Assembly (NCBI GenBank): GCA_039030075.1
Contig: JBCCEW010000024.1
Coordinates: 18,918 to 82,917, forward strand
Direction: 5' to 3'
From: Myxococcota bacterium
GTDB lineage: Bacteria > Myxococcota_A > UBA9160 > SMWR01
DNA: 64,000 nt
Shown: positions 1 to 7,991 of the stretch, one piece after another
How positions within the stretch are numbered: the stretch's first letter is position 1
Layout: every line of letters starts with the position of its first letter
Notes under the pieces: generated by a model
Told to the model about the DNA's origin: nothing
The model's input: only the letters and a program-made list of their open reading frames with translations
Databases searched by the model: none
Translations under genes and position numbers: made by a program

Positions 1-245
1 ACGAGGCTGTGCTGCTGGAGATAGCCGCCCTCGACGGCTTCGAGCCGGCGGATCTGGTAGCGCCGCGCGCGACAGCGCTTCGCCATCCAGCCGAGCAGGG
101 CCAGGTTCTCGTCGACGCTCTGGGTCTTGCCGTCGTAGTTGTGCCAGATCCCGGCGTCGGGCTGGAAGCAGGCGCGGGCGGCCTCGATGTCGCCGGCTTC
201 CACGGCGTCCATGAAGCGGCGGGCGAGGGCGAGGGCGTCGGACAT
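1..245 (-). CDS. SnoaL/NTF2-like protein, 3' part cut by window edge
   Basis: I translated the first bases on the minus strand and found an open frame starting with ATG at 245 and running off the window. The roughly 81 residues seen begin MSDALALARRFMDAVEAGDI and continue with an alternating charged and aromatic pattern including a WHNYDGK stretch. This matches the N-terminal helices and first strand of the nuclear-transport-factor-2/SnoaL fold, a small cone-shaped barrel used by isomerases such as ketosteroid isomerase and by many proteins of unknown function. Its start lies 4 bases past the stop of the upstream lipoprotein gene, so the two are probably co-transcribed. The substrate cannot be told from the fragment. 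Confidence 0.6.
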   Translation of the reverse strand, partial: MSDALALARRFMDAVEAGDIEAARACFQPDAGIWHNYDGKTQSVDENLALLGWMAKRCRARRYQIRRLEAVEGGYLQQHSL

Positions 246-249
246 GGGG

Positions 250-1032
250 TCAGGGTATGGGCATCGCGCCGCCGACGCCCGGCGCCGGGCCGCCGCTGCT
301 GGGAGGCGGCTCGGTCACCATGACAGGCGGAGCGAGGACGGCGGCGCAGGCGTCGAGGTCGGGACCCGTCGGGACCTCGCCGACCGTGCGGAAGGGCAGG
401 TCGCCTTCGAGGGTCAGTCCGTCGATGGTGCGGATGTCCGTCTCGAGCTCGAAGAAGACCGGCGTGACCAGCGAGAGCGGCGGCGCTTCGCCGCCGAGCC
501 AGCGCAGCAGGTCGTAGAGCGTGAAGTCCCCGGCTGCGTCGATCGTGATCGGCACCGGGAAGGGCTCGCCGCCGAGGATCATCTCGGCCACCGGGTGGAT
601 CGTCGCCACGCGGGTCGGCACCTCGGCCCGCAGCGCGATCTCGCGGCGCTCGAGAGAGATCTCGAAGCGGCCGGAGCCCGCAACCTCCGTGTCCAGGGAT
701 TGGCAGAAACCGGATTCGAGCGGGAAGGGCGGGGCGATCCGGATCGGGGCGCCGGCGATGGCGACCTCCTGCACCTCGAAATCCCCTTCGAGGGGAAGCC
801 CGAAGAGCAGGTGCCAGATGGAGATTTCGAGGGTCGCCCGCGCGGTCAGGCTGCCCGAGAGCGCGGTCGTCTGGAAGTTCGCCGGCGGGATCAGGATGTC
901 GTAGGCGGCCGCGTCTTCCTCGAGCGCCAGGATCCACTCCTGTTCGAGCTGGCACGCGGTGGCGCCCAGCGCGACGCTGGCGAGGGCGAGCAGGCGCACG
1001 AGTCGGGAAGCGGTGCGGTGGCGGGGCGGCAT
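250..1032 (-). CDS. putative lipoprotein of unknown function
   Basis: A 260-residue protein when started at the ATG at 1032. I prefer this start because the longer open frame only adds a proline/arginine-rich, non-conserved leader that runs through the promoter region. The N-terminus has arginines, then a hydrophobic stretch ending in GATAC with cysteine at residue 27, a plausible though imperfect lipobox (Ala rather than Leu at -3). The mature part looks like a secreted beta-rich domain, and the last 25 residues are proline/glycine rich and low complexity. I do not recognise a family. It is followed 4 bases later by the SnoaL-like gene, which suggests a two-gene transcript divergent from the acyl-CoA dehydrogenase operon. 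Confidence 0.6.
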   Translation of the reverse strand: MPPRHRTASRLVRLLALASVALGATACQLEQEWILALEEDAAAYDILIPPANFQTTALSGSLTARATLEISIWHLLFGLPLEGDFEVQEVAIAGAPIRIAPPFPLESGFCQSLDTEVAGSGRFEISLERREIALRAEVPTRVATIHPVAEMILGGEPFPVPITIDAAGDFTLYDLLRWLGGEAPPLSLVTPVFFELETDIRTIDGLTLEGDLPFRTVGEVPTGPDLDACAAVLAPPVMVTEPPPSSGGPAPGVGGAMPIP

Positions 1033-1202
1033 GGGCGTCGGCGAAGGGATCCCGGTCGGGTTTCGAGCGTCGGACGAGGCTACCAGTGGAAGCCATAGTG
1101 CGGGAAGCGAATTCCCGGCCTCCGGTGCGACCGCGGGCGGACTTTGCAGCGCAAGGTCGCCGGCTTGGCGGGCGCACTTGCCGGTGGCGCGTCGATTGGC
1201 GA

Positions 1203-1231
1203 TTTCCAATACGCTCCGTATCGTATATATT
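1203..1231 (+). promoter_or_regulatory. promoter of the acyl-CoA dehydrogenase/racemase operon
   Basis: The -35-like hexamer TTTCCA (1203-1208) is separated by exactly 17 bases from the -10-like hexamer TATATT (1226-1231). It stands out as AT-rich in GC-rich surroundings and points toward the gene at 1335. The spacer is filled by the inverted repeat at 1209-1221, so a bound repressor would block RNA polymerase directly. Confidence 0.5.
1208..1225. promoter_or_regulatory. operator candidate, site 1 of a shared motif
   Basis: AATACGCTCCGTATCGTA contains the perfect inverted repeat ATACG-ctc-CGTAT (1209-1221). A near copy (15 of 18 bases) lies at 55956-55973 and a truncated copy at the right window edge upstream of a TetR gene. 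Size and symmetry suit a TetR-family dimer. Which protein binds it is inferred from proximity of the third copy to the TetR gene. Confidence 0.5.
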
Positions 1232-1334
1232 CTGAGCGAGCGCCGGCGGGAGGTCTGCCCCCGCACCAGCGTGTCCCCGATCTCGCGATTTCCCGTCGCC
1301 TCAGGCAAGCGCCCAGAGCGCAGAGGAGTGTCTC

Positions 1335-2516
1335 GTGGACTTCGATTTCGATTCCCAGGAACAGGCCTTCGCCGAAGAAGTGGAGAAGTGGCTCGTCGAG
1401 AATCACGACCCGGTCGTGATGGACCCGACCCGCGAGAACTTCACCCAGCTCGCCGACACGCCGGAGCGTCGCGACTTCATGAAGAAGCTGGCGGCGAAGG
1501 GTTGGCTCGGCATGTCCTGGCCGAAGGAGTACGGCGGACAGGAGATCGAGGGCATCTACGAGTTCATTCTGAACGAGGCGCTCTCGAAGCACGCTGCGCC
1601 CCAGATCGGCAAGGGTGTCGGCATCATCGGCAAGACCTTGATCCGCCACGGCAGCGAGAAGCTCAAGCGGGAGTTCCTGCCGAAGATCCTGAAGGCCGAG
1701 ATCGAGTTCGCGGTGGGCTACAGCGAGCCCGAGGCCGGTTCGGACGCCGCGAACATGCAGCTCAAGGCCGAGAAGGTCGACGGCGGCTGGAACCTGAACG
1801 GCCAGAAGATGTGGACCACCTCGGCGCACTTCGCCGACTGGTACTGGGTCGGCGCCCGCACCGACCCGGACAAGCGGAAGCACGATGGCCTCTCGCTCTT
1901 CCTGATCCCGATGGACCACCCGGGTCTCGAGGTGCAGAGCTTGCCGACGATCGGCAAGGACACCACGAACCAGGTGTTCTTCGAGGACGTGTTCGTGCCC
2001 GACGACTACCTGGTCGGCGAGCGCGGTCGCGGCTTCCAGTACATCTCCGAAGCCCTCGACCTCGAGCGCTTCACGATGTTCACCCTGTCGCCGATCACCG
2101 AGCGCACCCGCGTGCTGATCGACCACGTCAAGCAGGCGAAGCGCGACGGTCAGCCCCTGAAGGACGACCCGACCGTCCGCCGGCTGATCGCCCACATCGC
2201 GACCGACACCGCCGTCGCGAAGGCGCTCTCTACCCGCTTCGTCTCCGCGGCCCAGTCCGGAGGCAAACCGCCGACGATCCCGTCGTCCCAGTACAAGCTG
2301 TTTACGACGTCCCTGTCCCAGCGCGTCTGCAAGGACGCGCTCGACATCTGCGGCGCCTCGGGAACGCTGCGGGTCGATCAGGACGTCGCGCCGGTTTCGG
2401 GCCGCTTCGAGGGCGCCTATCGGGCCACGGTCAACGAGACCGTGGGCGGAGGTTCCTCGGAGATCCAGAAGAACATCATCGCCCGGCGTCACCTGGGCCT
2501 CCCGAAGAACTTCTAG
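1335..2516 (+). CDS. acyl-CoA dehydrogenase, long-type (catalytic) subunit
   Basis: A 393-residue FAD enzyme that would introduce an alpha,beta double bond in an acyl-CoA and pass electrons to electron-transfer flavoprotein. The motif EPEAGSD sits at residues 131-137. LDLER near 241-245 places a glutamate (Glu244) where isovaleryl- and long-chain acyl-CoA dehydrogenases carry the catalytic base. The C-terminus has GGGSSEIQ (371-378) with glycine where medium-chain enzymes keep Glu. It lacks the RxQFG...FQ flavin motif that the short-type ACADs of this window have, so it probably needs a partner; the short-type gene at 4789, four genes on, is the candidate. GTG start with AGAGGAG eight bases upstream. 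First gene of the operon. Confidence 0.85.
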   Translation: MDFDFDSQEQAFAEEVEKWLVENHDPVVMDPTRENFTQLADTPERRDFMKKLAAKGWLGMSWPKEYGGQEIEGIYEFILNEALSKHAAPQIGKGVGIIGKTLIRHGSEKLKREFLPKILKAEIEFAVGYSEPEAGSDAANMQLKAEKVDGGWNLNGQKMWTTSAHFADWYWVGARTDPDKRKHDGLSLFLIPMDHPGLEVQSLPTIGKDTTNQVFFEDVFVPDDYLVGERGRGFQYISEALDLERFTMFTLSPITERTRVLIDHVKQAKRDGQPLKDDPTVRRLIAHIATDTAVAKALSTRFVSAAQSGGKPPTIPSSQYKLFTTSLSQRVCKDALDICGASGTLRVDQDVAPVSGRFEGAYRATVNETVGGGSSEIQKNIIARRHLGLPKNF

Positions 2517-2525
2517 GGGCACCCT

Positions 2526-3695
2526 GTGGCCGCGACCCCCGCACCGCTCGACGGCGTCACGGTGCTCGACCTTTCGACGGTCGGGCCCGGGACCCGTTGT
2601 ACGCGCATCCTCGCCGACTACGGCGCGGAGGTCGTGAAGGTCGGGGTGCCGCCGAAGAAGTCGGGCCTGCAGACCCAGCCGGCCTTCTGGTCGTACTCCG
2701 CGAACCGCGGCATGCGCCAGGTGCGTATCGATCTGAAGGACGCCGATGGGAAGGCGGCCTTCGAGGCGCTGGTCCGCAAGGCCGACGTCGTGCTCGAGAG
2801 CTATCGCCCGGGTGTGATGGCGCGCCTCGGCATCGATTACGAGCAGCTGCGCGCCCTCAACCCGCGCATCATCGTGTGCTCGACCAGCGGCTATGGCCAG
2901 GCGGGGCCCGCTTCCCAGTACGCCGGGCACGACATCAACTACCTGGCCGTGGGCGGCTTTCTCCACACGAGCGGGCGCCGGGGCGACGGCGGTCCGCCGC
3001 TGCCCGGCGCCACGGTCGCCGACAGCGCGGCGGGCGGGATGCACGCGGCGATCGCGATCCTGGCCGCGCTGATGCGTCGGGAGAAGACGGGCGAAGGCGA
3101 GTACCTGGACGTCAGCGTCGCCGATGGGGTGCTGCTCCTGACCTCGCTCTACGTCGATCAGTATCTCGCGACCGGTGCCAAGCCCGGGCCCGGCCACGAC
3201 ATCCTCACCGGCCGCTACGCCTGCTACAGCACCTATGAGTGCGCGGACGGGAAGTGGGTGTCGGTGGGCGCGATCGAGGGGCCGTTCTACGCGAACCTCT
3301 GCAAGCTCCTGGGCTGCGAGCAGTGGCTCGAGCACCAGCACGACGATGCGGTGCAGGAGAAGATCCGCGACGACTTTGCGGCGGCGTTCCGCACCCGCGA
3401 TCGAGACGCCTGGGTCGCCGAACTCGCGCCGGCGAACACCTGCGTGGCTCCCGTGTATGCGATCGACGAGCTCGCCCAGGACCCCCAGTTCCACGCGCGG
3501 GGCATGTTCGTCGATGCCGAGCACCCGACCGAGGGACGCTTCCGCCAGGTGGCGCCGCCGCTCGCCGGAATGCCGCGTGCCGAGGTGACTCCGGTCCCCG
3601 ACGGCGCGAAGACCGATACCGACCGTTTGCTCGCCGAGGCCGGAGTGGCCGCAGAGGCGATCGAGCGGATGCGGGGCGCAGGCGTCATCGCCTGA
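2526..3695 (+). CDS. alpha-methylacyl-CoA racemase (CoA-transferase family III)
   Basis: A 389-residue family III CoA-transferase-fold protein. The AGHDINY signature (133-139) is typical of alpha-methylacyl-CoA racemases rather than true CoA-transferases. The three residues used by the mycobacterial racemase (His126, Asp156, Glu241) align with His135, Asp166 and Glu251 here, with nearly the same spacing. The enzyme epimerises the carbon next to the thioester of 2-methyl-branched acyl-CoAs, as needed for one C25 epimer of a sterol side chain or for pristane-like chains. It begins 9 bases after the dehydrogenase stop with GTG. Position between an ACAD and MaoC genes suits side-chain beta-oxidation. 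Confidence 0.85.
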   Translation: MAATPAPLDGVTVLDLSTVGPGTRCTRILADYGAEVVKVGVPPKKSGLQTQPAFWSYSANRGMRQVRIDLKDADGKAAFEALVRKADVVLESYRPGVMARLGIDYEQLRALNPRIIVCSTSGYGQAGPASQYAGHDINYLAVGGFLHTSGRRGDGGPPLPGATVADSAAGGMHAAIAILAALMRREKTGEGEYLDVSVADGVLLLTSLYVDQYLATGAKPGPGHDILTGRYACYSTYECADGKWVSVGAIEGPFYANLCKLLGCEQWLEHQHDDAVQEKIRDDFAAAFRTRDRDAWVAELAPANTCVAPVYAIDELAQDPQFHARGMFVDAEHPTEGRFRQVAPPLAGMPRAEVTPVPDGAKTDTDRLLAEAGVAAEAIERMRGAGVIA

Positions 3696-3700
3696 GCTCA

Positions 3701-3710
3701 GAAGGAGGAG
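3701..3710 (+). promoter_or_regulatory. strong Shine-Dalgarno that fixes the MaoC start
   Basis: GAAGGAGGAG lies six bases before the ATG at 3716 and is the best ribosome-binding site in the operon. It argues for starting the first MaoC gene here, although the frame is open much further upstream inside the racemase gene. Confidence 0.7.
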
Positions 3711-3715
3711 CCTCC

Positions 3716-4228
3716 ATGTCTGATTTGCCGGCCGAGGTCCAGGGATGGATCGGCGAGAAGCGCTACGAGATCGAAGGCGAGTTCGATGTCGAGCGCGGCT
3801 ACATCTTCACCACCTGCTCGTCGGTCCAGAACGGTAATCCCATCTTCTGGGACGAGAAGGCGGCGAACGACATCACCGATGGCTTCATTGCGCCGCCGGC
3901 GATGATCTCGGTGTGGTTCCGGCCGCACCACTGGGCGCCGAATCGCGCGGAGGAGCAGGCGCTCCCGTTGCAGGTGCACTTCGACCTGAAGCGCGTCTTC
4001 GAACTGCCCGAGGCGGTGATGAGCGACAACACGGTCACCTTCGGCGCTCCCGTGCGCCTCGGCGACCGGCTGAAGACCTGGCAGGTGCTGCGCAACGTCA
4101 GCAGCCCCAAGACCACGAAGCTCGGCAAGGGTCGCTTCTGGGACATCGACGTCGAGTATCAGAACCAGCGCGGCGAATGGGTCGGCACCGAGAGCTACAC
4201 CGGCTTCGGTTATCGGAGGGATTCGTAA
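3716..4228 (+). CDS. MaoC-like protein, non-catalytic hydratase subunit
   Basis: A 170-residue single hot-dog domain of the MaoC N-terminal (FAS1-type dehydratase) kind. At the place where active (R)-hydratases carry the D-x-N-P-x-H-x-D motif it reads NGNPIFWDE (about residues 40-48), so the catalytic Asp and His are missing. It overlaps by one base (TAATG) with the next gene, a hot-dog protein that keeps both residues. This resembles the ChsH1-ChsH2 enoyl-CoA hydratase of cholesterol side-chain degradation, in which one inactive and one active hot-dog subunit form the enzyme. The role is inferred from that parallel. Confidence 0.75.
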   Translation: MSDLPAEVQGWIGEKRYEIEGEFDVERGYIFTTCSSVQNGNPIFWDEKAANDITDGFIAPPAMISVWFRPHHWAPNRAEEQALPLQVHFDLKRVFELPEAVMSDNTVTFGAPVRLGDRLKTWQVLRNVSSPKTTKLGKGRFWDIDVEYQNQRGEWVGTESYTGFGYRRDS

Positions 4229-4719
4229 TGGCGTACGAAGGCATCGTGGCATCCGATGTGAAGGCGGGCGACAGCCTCCCCGAGCTCGCGATCGACGTGG
4301 AGCCCGTGACGATCGTGCTCGGCGCGATGGCGAGCCGCGATTGGCGGCCCCAGCACCACGACTACAAGTTCGCGACCGGCAACAACGGCGTGCAGGACAT
4401 CTTCATGAACACGCCGAACCTGGCCGCGTGGTTCGAGCGCTACGTCACCGACTGGACCGGCCCCTTCGGCCGCATGGGTTGGATCCGCTTCCGCATGAAG
4501 GATTCGGTCTTCCCGGGCGAGTCGATGGTGTTCGGCGGCAAGGTGCTCGGCGTCGACACCGACGATCAGGGCTGCGCCTGGGCCGAAGTGGAGCTCGAAC
4601 TCAAGGCGGGCGGTCGCGTGACCACCGTCTGCACCGCGCGCGTCGCGATTCCCCAGGACGCGGGCGACAACCCCTGGAAGCGTCAGGGCGACGACTGGCG
4701 CCCGCGCGCGGCGGCCTAG
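4228..4719 (+). CDS. MaoC-family enoyl-CoA hydratase, catalytic subunit
   Basis: A 163-residue hot-dog protein with DWRPQHHD (38-45), matching the (R)-specific enoyl-CoA hydratase motif with Asp38 and His43 as catalytic dyad. It would add water to an enoyl-CoA produced by the neighbouring acyl-CoA dehydrogenases. Its ATG overlaps the TAA of the preceding non-catalytic hot-dog gene, suggesting translational coupling and a heteromeric complex. The single domain is shorter than the fused double hot-dog hydratases of eukaryotes, again pointing to assembly from two genes. Confidence 0.8.
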   Translation: MAYEGIVASDVKAGDSLPELAIDVEPVTIVLGAMASRDWRPQHHDYKFATGNNGVQDIFMNTPNLAAWFERYVTDWTGPFGRMGWIRFRMKDSVFPGESMVFGGKVLGVDTDDQGCAWAEVELELKAGGRVTTVCTARVAIPQDAGDNPWKRQGDDWRPRAAA

Positions 4720-4788
4720 ATACCGGCGAGAACGCCCACCCCAGCTTCGGCGGCGCCAGTTCGCGCGCCGCGACAGAGAGGACATCCC

Positions 4789-5907
4789 ATGGATCTCGAG
4801 TTCACCGAAGAACAGCAGCTCATGCGCGACATGACGCGCACCATGCTCAGCGAGCATTGCCCGGTCGACGTGGTGCGCCAGATGGAAGACGACCCGAAGG
4901 GTTATCCCGACGGGCTCTGGAAGCAGGTCAGCGAGCTCGGTCTCACCGGCATGCTGATCCCCGAAGACTTCGGTGGATCGGGGCAGACGCTCCTCGAAGC
5001 GGCGCTCGTCTACGAAGAGTTCGGCCGCACGATGGCGCCGATCCCGCACTTCGAGAGCGCGGTGATGTCGGCGGGCATCCTGCTCGCCGCCGGGGACGAC
5101 GCCCAGAAGGGCGCCTGGCTCGAGCGGATCGCGAACGGCTCGGCGATCGTCAGCCCGGCATGGCTGGAGCCTGAGCGCGGCTACGGCCCGGTCGGCGTGC
5201 AGCTCGATGCGAAGGTAGACGGGGACGGCTTCGTGCTGAACGGCGAGAAGCGCCACGTGGGCTTCGCGCGGGCGGCGGATCAGCTGATCGTGCTCGCGCG
5301 CTCGACCGACGGCATCGACCTCTTCCTGGTGGATCCGACAAGCGAGGGCATGGCCCTGACCCAGGAGCTCACCCTCGGCTCGGACTGCCAGTACCACGTG
5401 GCCTTCCGCAACGTGCGGGTGCCGGCCTCGGCGCGCATCGGCGCGGCGGGCAGCGGTTGGAAAACCTGGAGCCGTGTCCTGCACCAGGGGATCATCCTGC
5501 TCGCGGCCCAGGCGATCGGCGGAGCAGACCGCGCACTCGAGATCACGGTCGAGTACGCGAAGGAGCGCAAGCAGTTCGACAAGCCCCTCGGCGCTTTCCA
5601 GTCGCTGGCCCACTACATGGCCGACACCTCGACCCGCATCGATGGTGGCCGCACGCTGGTCTACGAGGCGGCGTGGAACGACGCCCAGGGCCGCTCGATC
5701 TCGCGGCTCGCACCGATGGCGAAGCTCTTCGCCTGCGAGACCTACCGCGAAGGCACCCGGGTCTGCGAGCAGATCTGGGGCGGTGTCGGCTTCACGATCG
5801 AGTACGACATCCAGCTCTTCTTCCGGCGCGCGAAGCACCTGCAGCTCTCCTGGTGGGATACCCCCTACCTGGAGGAGCTGGTGGCGGCGGACGTCCTCGA
5901 CAGCTGA
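4789..5907 (+). CDS. acyl-CoA dehydrogenase, short-type (FAD-site) subunit
   Basis: A 372-residue ACAD. It carries the flavin-contact motif RKQFDKPLGAFQ (260-271) and a C-terminal QIWGGVGFT element, both of which the long-type ACAD at 1335 lacks. The central domain has no EPxAGSD motif. These complementary losses suggest that the two gene products share one active site, as in actinobacterial heteromeric alpha2beta2 steroid dehydrogenases. The start ATG is preceded by GAGAGGAC. It lies 69 bases after the MaoC gene and before the LLM gene in the same operon. Confidence 0.8.
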   Translation: MDLEFTEEQQLMRDMTRTMLSEHCPVDVVRQMEDDPKGYPDGLWKQVSELGLTGMLIPEDFGGSGQTLLEAALVYEEFGRTMAPIPHFESAVMSAGILLAAGDDAQKGAWLERIANGSAIVSPAWLEPERGYGPVGVQLDAKVDGDGFVLNGEKRHVGFARAADQLIVLARSTDGIDLFLVDPTSEGMALTQELTLGSDCQYHVAFRNVRVPASARIGAAGSGWKTWSRVLHQGIILLAAQAIGGADRALEITVEYAKERKQFDKPLGAFQSLAHYMADTSTRIDGGRTLVYEAAWNDAQGRSISRLAPMAKLFACETYREGTRVCEQIWGGVGFTIEYDIQLFFRRAKHLQLSWWDTPYLEELVAADVLDS

Positions 5908-5954
5908 TCGGTGACCACGCCGGGCGTCCCGGAGGCGCCCGGACCGGGGCGAGC

Positions 5955-6797
5955 ATGAAGTTCGGGATCACCATGTTCGCGACCGACCAGGCGATGAACC
6001 CGGTCGAGCTCGCGCGCGAGGCGGAGCAGCGCGGATTCACGTCGCTCTTCCTGCCCGAGCACACCCACATCCCGACCAGTCGACGCACCCCGCCGCCCAC
6101 CGGCGACGAGGTGCTGGCCGAGGAGTACAAGCGCACCCTCGATCCCTACATCGCCTTGGCGGCCGCGGCGTCGGTCACCGAGCGCATCCGGTTGGGGACG
6201 GGCATCGCGCTGGTCGCCCAACACGACCCGATCACCTACGCGAAGGAGCTCGCCACCCTGGATCTGCTCTCCGAGGGCCGGCTGGTCCTGGGCATCGGCT
6301 ACGGCTGGAACCACGAAGAGATGGAGAACCACGGGATCGACGTGAAGCGGCGTCGGGCCCGGGTGCGCGAGACCCTGCTGGCGATGCAGGTGCTCTGGAC
6401 CGAGGAGCGCGCCTCCTTCGACGGCGAGTTCATCCAGTTCGAGGAGAGCTGGCAGTGGCCGAAGCCTCTCCAGCAGCCGCGGCCGCCGGTGCTGCTCGGG
6501 GGCGCTGCCGGGCCCACGCTCTTCCGGCACATCGCCGAGTACGGGGACGGCTGGCTCCCGATCGGCGGGGCAGGGATGAAGGCCTCGCTCGACGAGCTGC
6601 GTCGGGTGGTGGAGAGCGCCGGTCGGCGCTTCGAGGAGCTCGAGATCATGCCGATGGGCGTGCTGCCGACGCCCGAGAAGATCGCCTACTACCGCGATCT
6701 CGGTGTCACCGAGTCGGTGCTGCGCGTGCCCGGCGGACCGCGAGACGAGGTGTTGCCGGTCCTCGACGCCTTCGCCGCTCAGTACGTCGAGGCCTAG
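5955..6797 (+). CDS. LLM-class flavin/F420-dependent oxidoreductase
   Basis: A 280-residue luciferase-like TIM-barrel protein starting MKFGITMFATD, with LPEHTHIP (about 34-41), RIRLGTGI and the LLSEGRLVLGIGYGWN stretch typical of the F420-dependent LLM subfamily. It could use F420 or FMN; the substrate is unknown. As the last gene of the operon with ACADs, a racemase and a hydratase it may act on the same isoprenoid or steroid substrate. It ends six bases before the stop of an oppositely oriented LLM gene, so the two form a tail-to-tail pair. Confidence 0.8.
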   Translation: MKFGITMFATDQAMNPVELAREAEQRGFTSLFLPEHTHIPTSRRTPPPTGDEVLAEEYKRTLDPYIALAAAASVTERIRLGTGIALVAQHDPITYAKELATLDLLSEGRLVLGIGYGWNHEEMENHGIDVKRRRARVRETLLAMQVLWTEERASFDGEFIQFEESWQWPKPLQQPRPPVLLGGAAGPTLFRHIAEYGDGWLPIGGAGMKASLDELRRVVESAGRRFEELEIMPMGVLPTPEKIAYYRDLGVTESVLRVPGGPRDEVLPVLDAFAAQYVEA

Positions 6798-6803
6798 GTG
6801 GGC

Positions 6804-7724
6804 TCAGCGCAGGGGCCGCAGCACCTCTTCGCCGAACCGGGCGACGGCCTCGCAGTACTCCGCGCGAGACTCGGCGGGCATGGCGAGCGTCAGCCAGGTG
6901 ACGCCGCGCGCGCCCAACGAGTCGACCACCTCGGCGAATCGCGAGGGTTCGACGGGCTCCTTGCGGTGCATGGTGACGCCGAAGGGAATGAAGCTGATGT
7001 CGAGGGGCGCTTCGCGACCGACCGCCTGGGCGTGCTCGCGGGCGTAGGCAATGCGCGCGTCGAGATCGTCGAGGTTCTCGATGGAGGCGGTGCGGACGCG
7101 ATCGCTCGGAATGCCCGGGGTCGGGAAGGGTACCCAGCCGTCGGCGAGTTCTACCGCGCGTCGGATCGCGCGGCGGCTGTTGCCGCCCACCCAGATCGGG
7201 GGGTGGGGCTGCTGGACGGGACGCGGGCGCATGGTGTTGCCCGTCGCCGCCCATTCGCGGCCGATCAGTTCGACGCCGTCTTCGGTGAAGGCGCGCTTCA
7301 TCGCGCGCAGGGCCTCGTCGGCGATGTCGTTGCGGTTGTCGAAATCCGCTCCGAGGGCGCGGAACTCGGGCTTCAAGTAGCCCGCCGCGACGCCCAGGAT
7401 CACGCGGCCTTCGGACAGGACGTCGAGGCTGCTGACCGCCTTCGCGGTGAGGAACGGGTTGCGGTACCCGATCACGATGATGTTCGTCTGGAGCCGCAGT
7501 CGCTCGGTGGCGGCGGCGGCGAAAGAGAGCGCGATCCACGGATCGAGGGCATGGTGCCCGCCACTCGCCAGCCAACGGTCGCCGGGGAACGGGTGATCGG
7601 TGACGTAACAGGCGTCGAAGCCGGCGGCCTCGACGGCCTGCGCCATCTCGCGAATCGCCGCGGCGGAAACGAACTCGTCGCCGGCGTCGACCCGGTCGGT
7701 CGGGAGCTGGACGGAAAAGCGCAT
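6804..7724 (-). CDS. LLM-class flavin/F420-dependent oxidoreductase
   Basis: A 306-residue luciferase-like protein starting MRFSVQLPTDRVDAGDEF. It has YVTDHPFP, LRLQTNI and the LDVLSEGRVILGVAAGYL segment of the F420-dependent LLM family. The ATG at 7724 is chosen because the long open frame upstream on this strand is an antisense shadow of the acyl-CoA dehydrogenase at 7992. The gene is transcribed away from that dehydrogenase and converges with the LLM gene at 5955. It is only distantly like that neighbour, so this is not a recent duplication. Confidence 0.8.
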   Translation of the reverse strand: MRFSVQLPTDRVDAGDEFVSAAAIREMAQAVEAAGFDACYVTDHPFPGDRWLASGGHHALDPWIALSFAAAATERLRLQTNIIVIGYRNPFLTAKAVSSLDVLSEGRVILGVAAGYLKPEFRALGADFDNRNDIADEALRAMKRAFTEDGVELIGREWAATGNTMRPRPVQQPHPPIWVGGNSRRAIRRAVELADGWVPFPTPGIPSDRVRTASIENLDDLDARIAYAREHAQAVGREAPLDISFIPFGVTMHRKEPVEPSRFAEVVDSLGARGVTWLTLAMPAESRAEYCEAVARFGEEVLRPLR

Positions 7725-7991
7725 CGGCGCAGCATACCCCCCTCGGGCGGCGGAGCCGCCCCAGGGCTCGGTGGTTCGTTCGGAGTCGCCGGTTCGACCA
7801 GGATCGCAGGTTCGTCCAGAGCGCCGGACGGTTGCTTGGCAGTGCGAGACGCGGCTCCTATCGTCCCCGAGCGCACGCCCGCCACCGTCGGCACCCAGGA
7901 TGGGTTCCTCGTCGCGTCGCTCTGGCGCGCTGCCCCGCTCTCCGCACCCCCGTCTTCCGGCCCGTTCCCGGGTCGCCCTTAGGAGTTCCCC

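Larger units (their letters stand above)
1033..1334. other. divergent intergenic region (302 bp)
   Basis: Gap between the minus-strand lipoprotein gene and the plus-strand acyl-CoA dehydrogenase gene. It holds one AT-richer patch (about 1203-1235) with a sigma70-like promoter and a 13-bp inverted repeat, described separately. A purine-rich Shine-Dalgarno stretch, AGAGGAG, lies at 1322-1328 before the GTG start at 1335. I see no small gene or RNA in the rest. Confidence 0.6.

Noticed and set aside
1335..2516. Apparent loss of the ACAD catalytic glutamate (Gly in GGGSSEIQ)
   Set aside because: In isovaleryl- and long-chain acyl-CoA dehydrogenases the base sits in helix G, and the matching Glu is present (Glu244 here). 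This is a known alternative, not inactivation.
1080..3524. 814-codon open frame on the minus strand
   Set aside because: It is antisense to the well-supported ACAD and racemase genes, is rich in arginine and histidine, and shows no family motif. High GC content leaves such shadows open.
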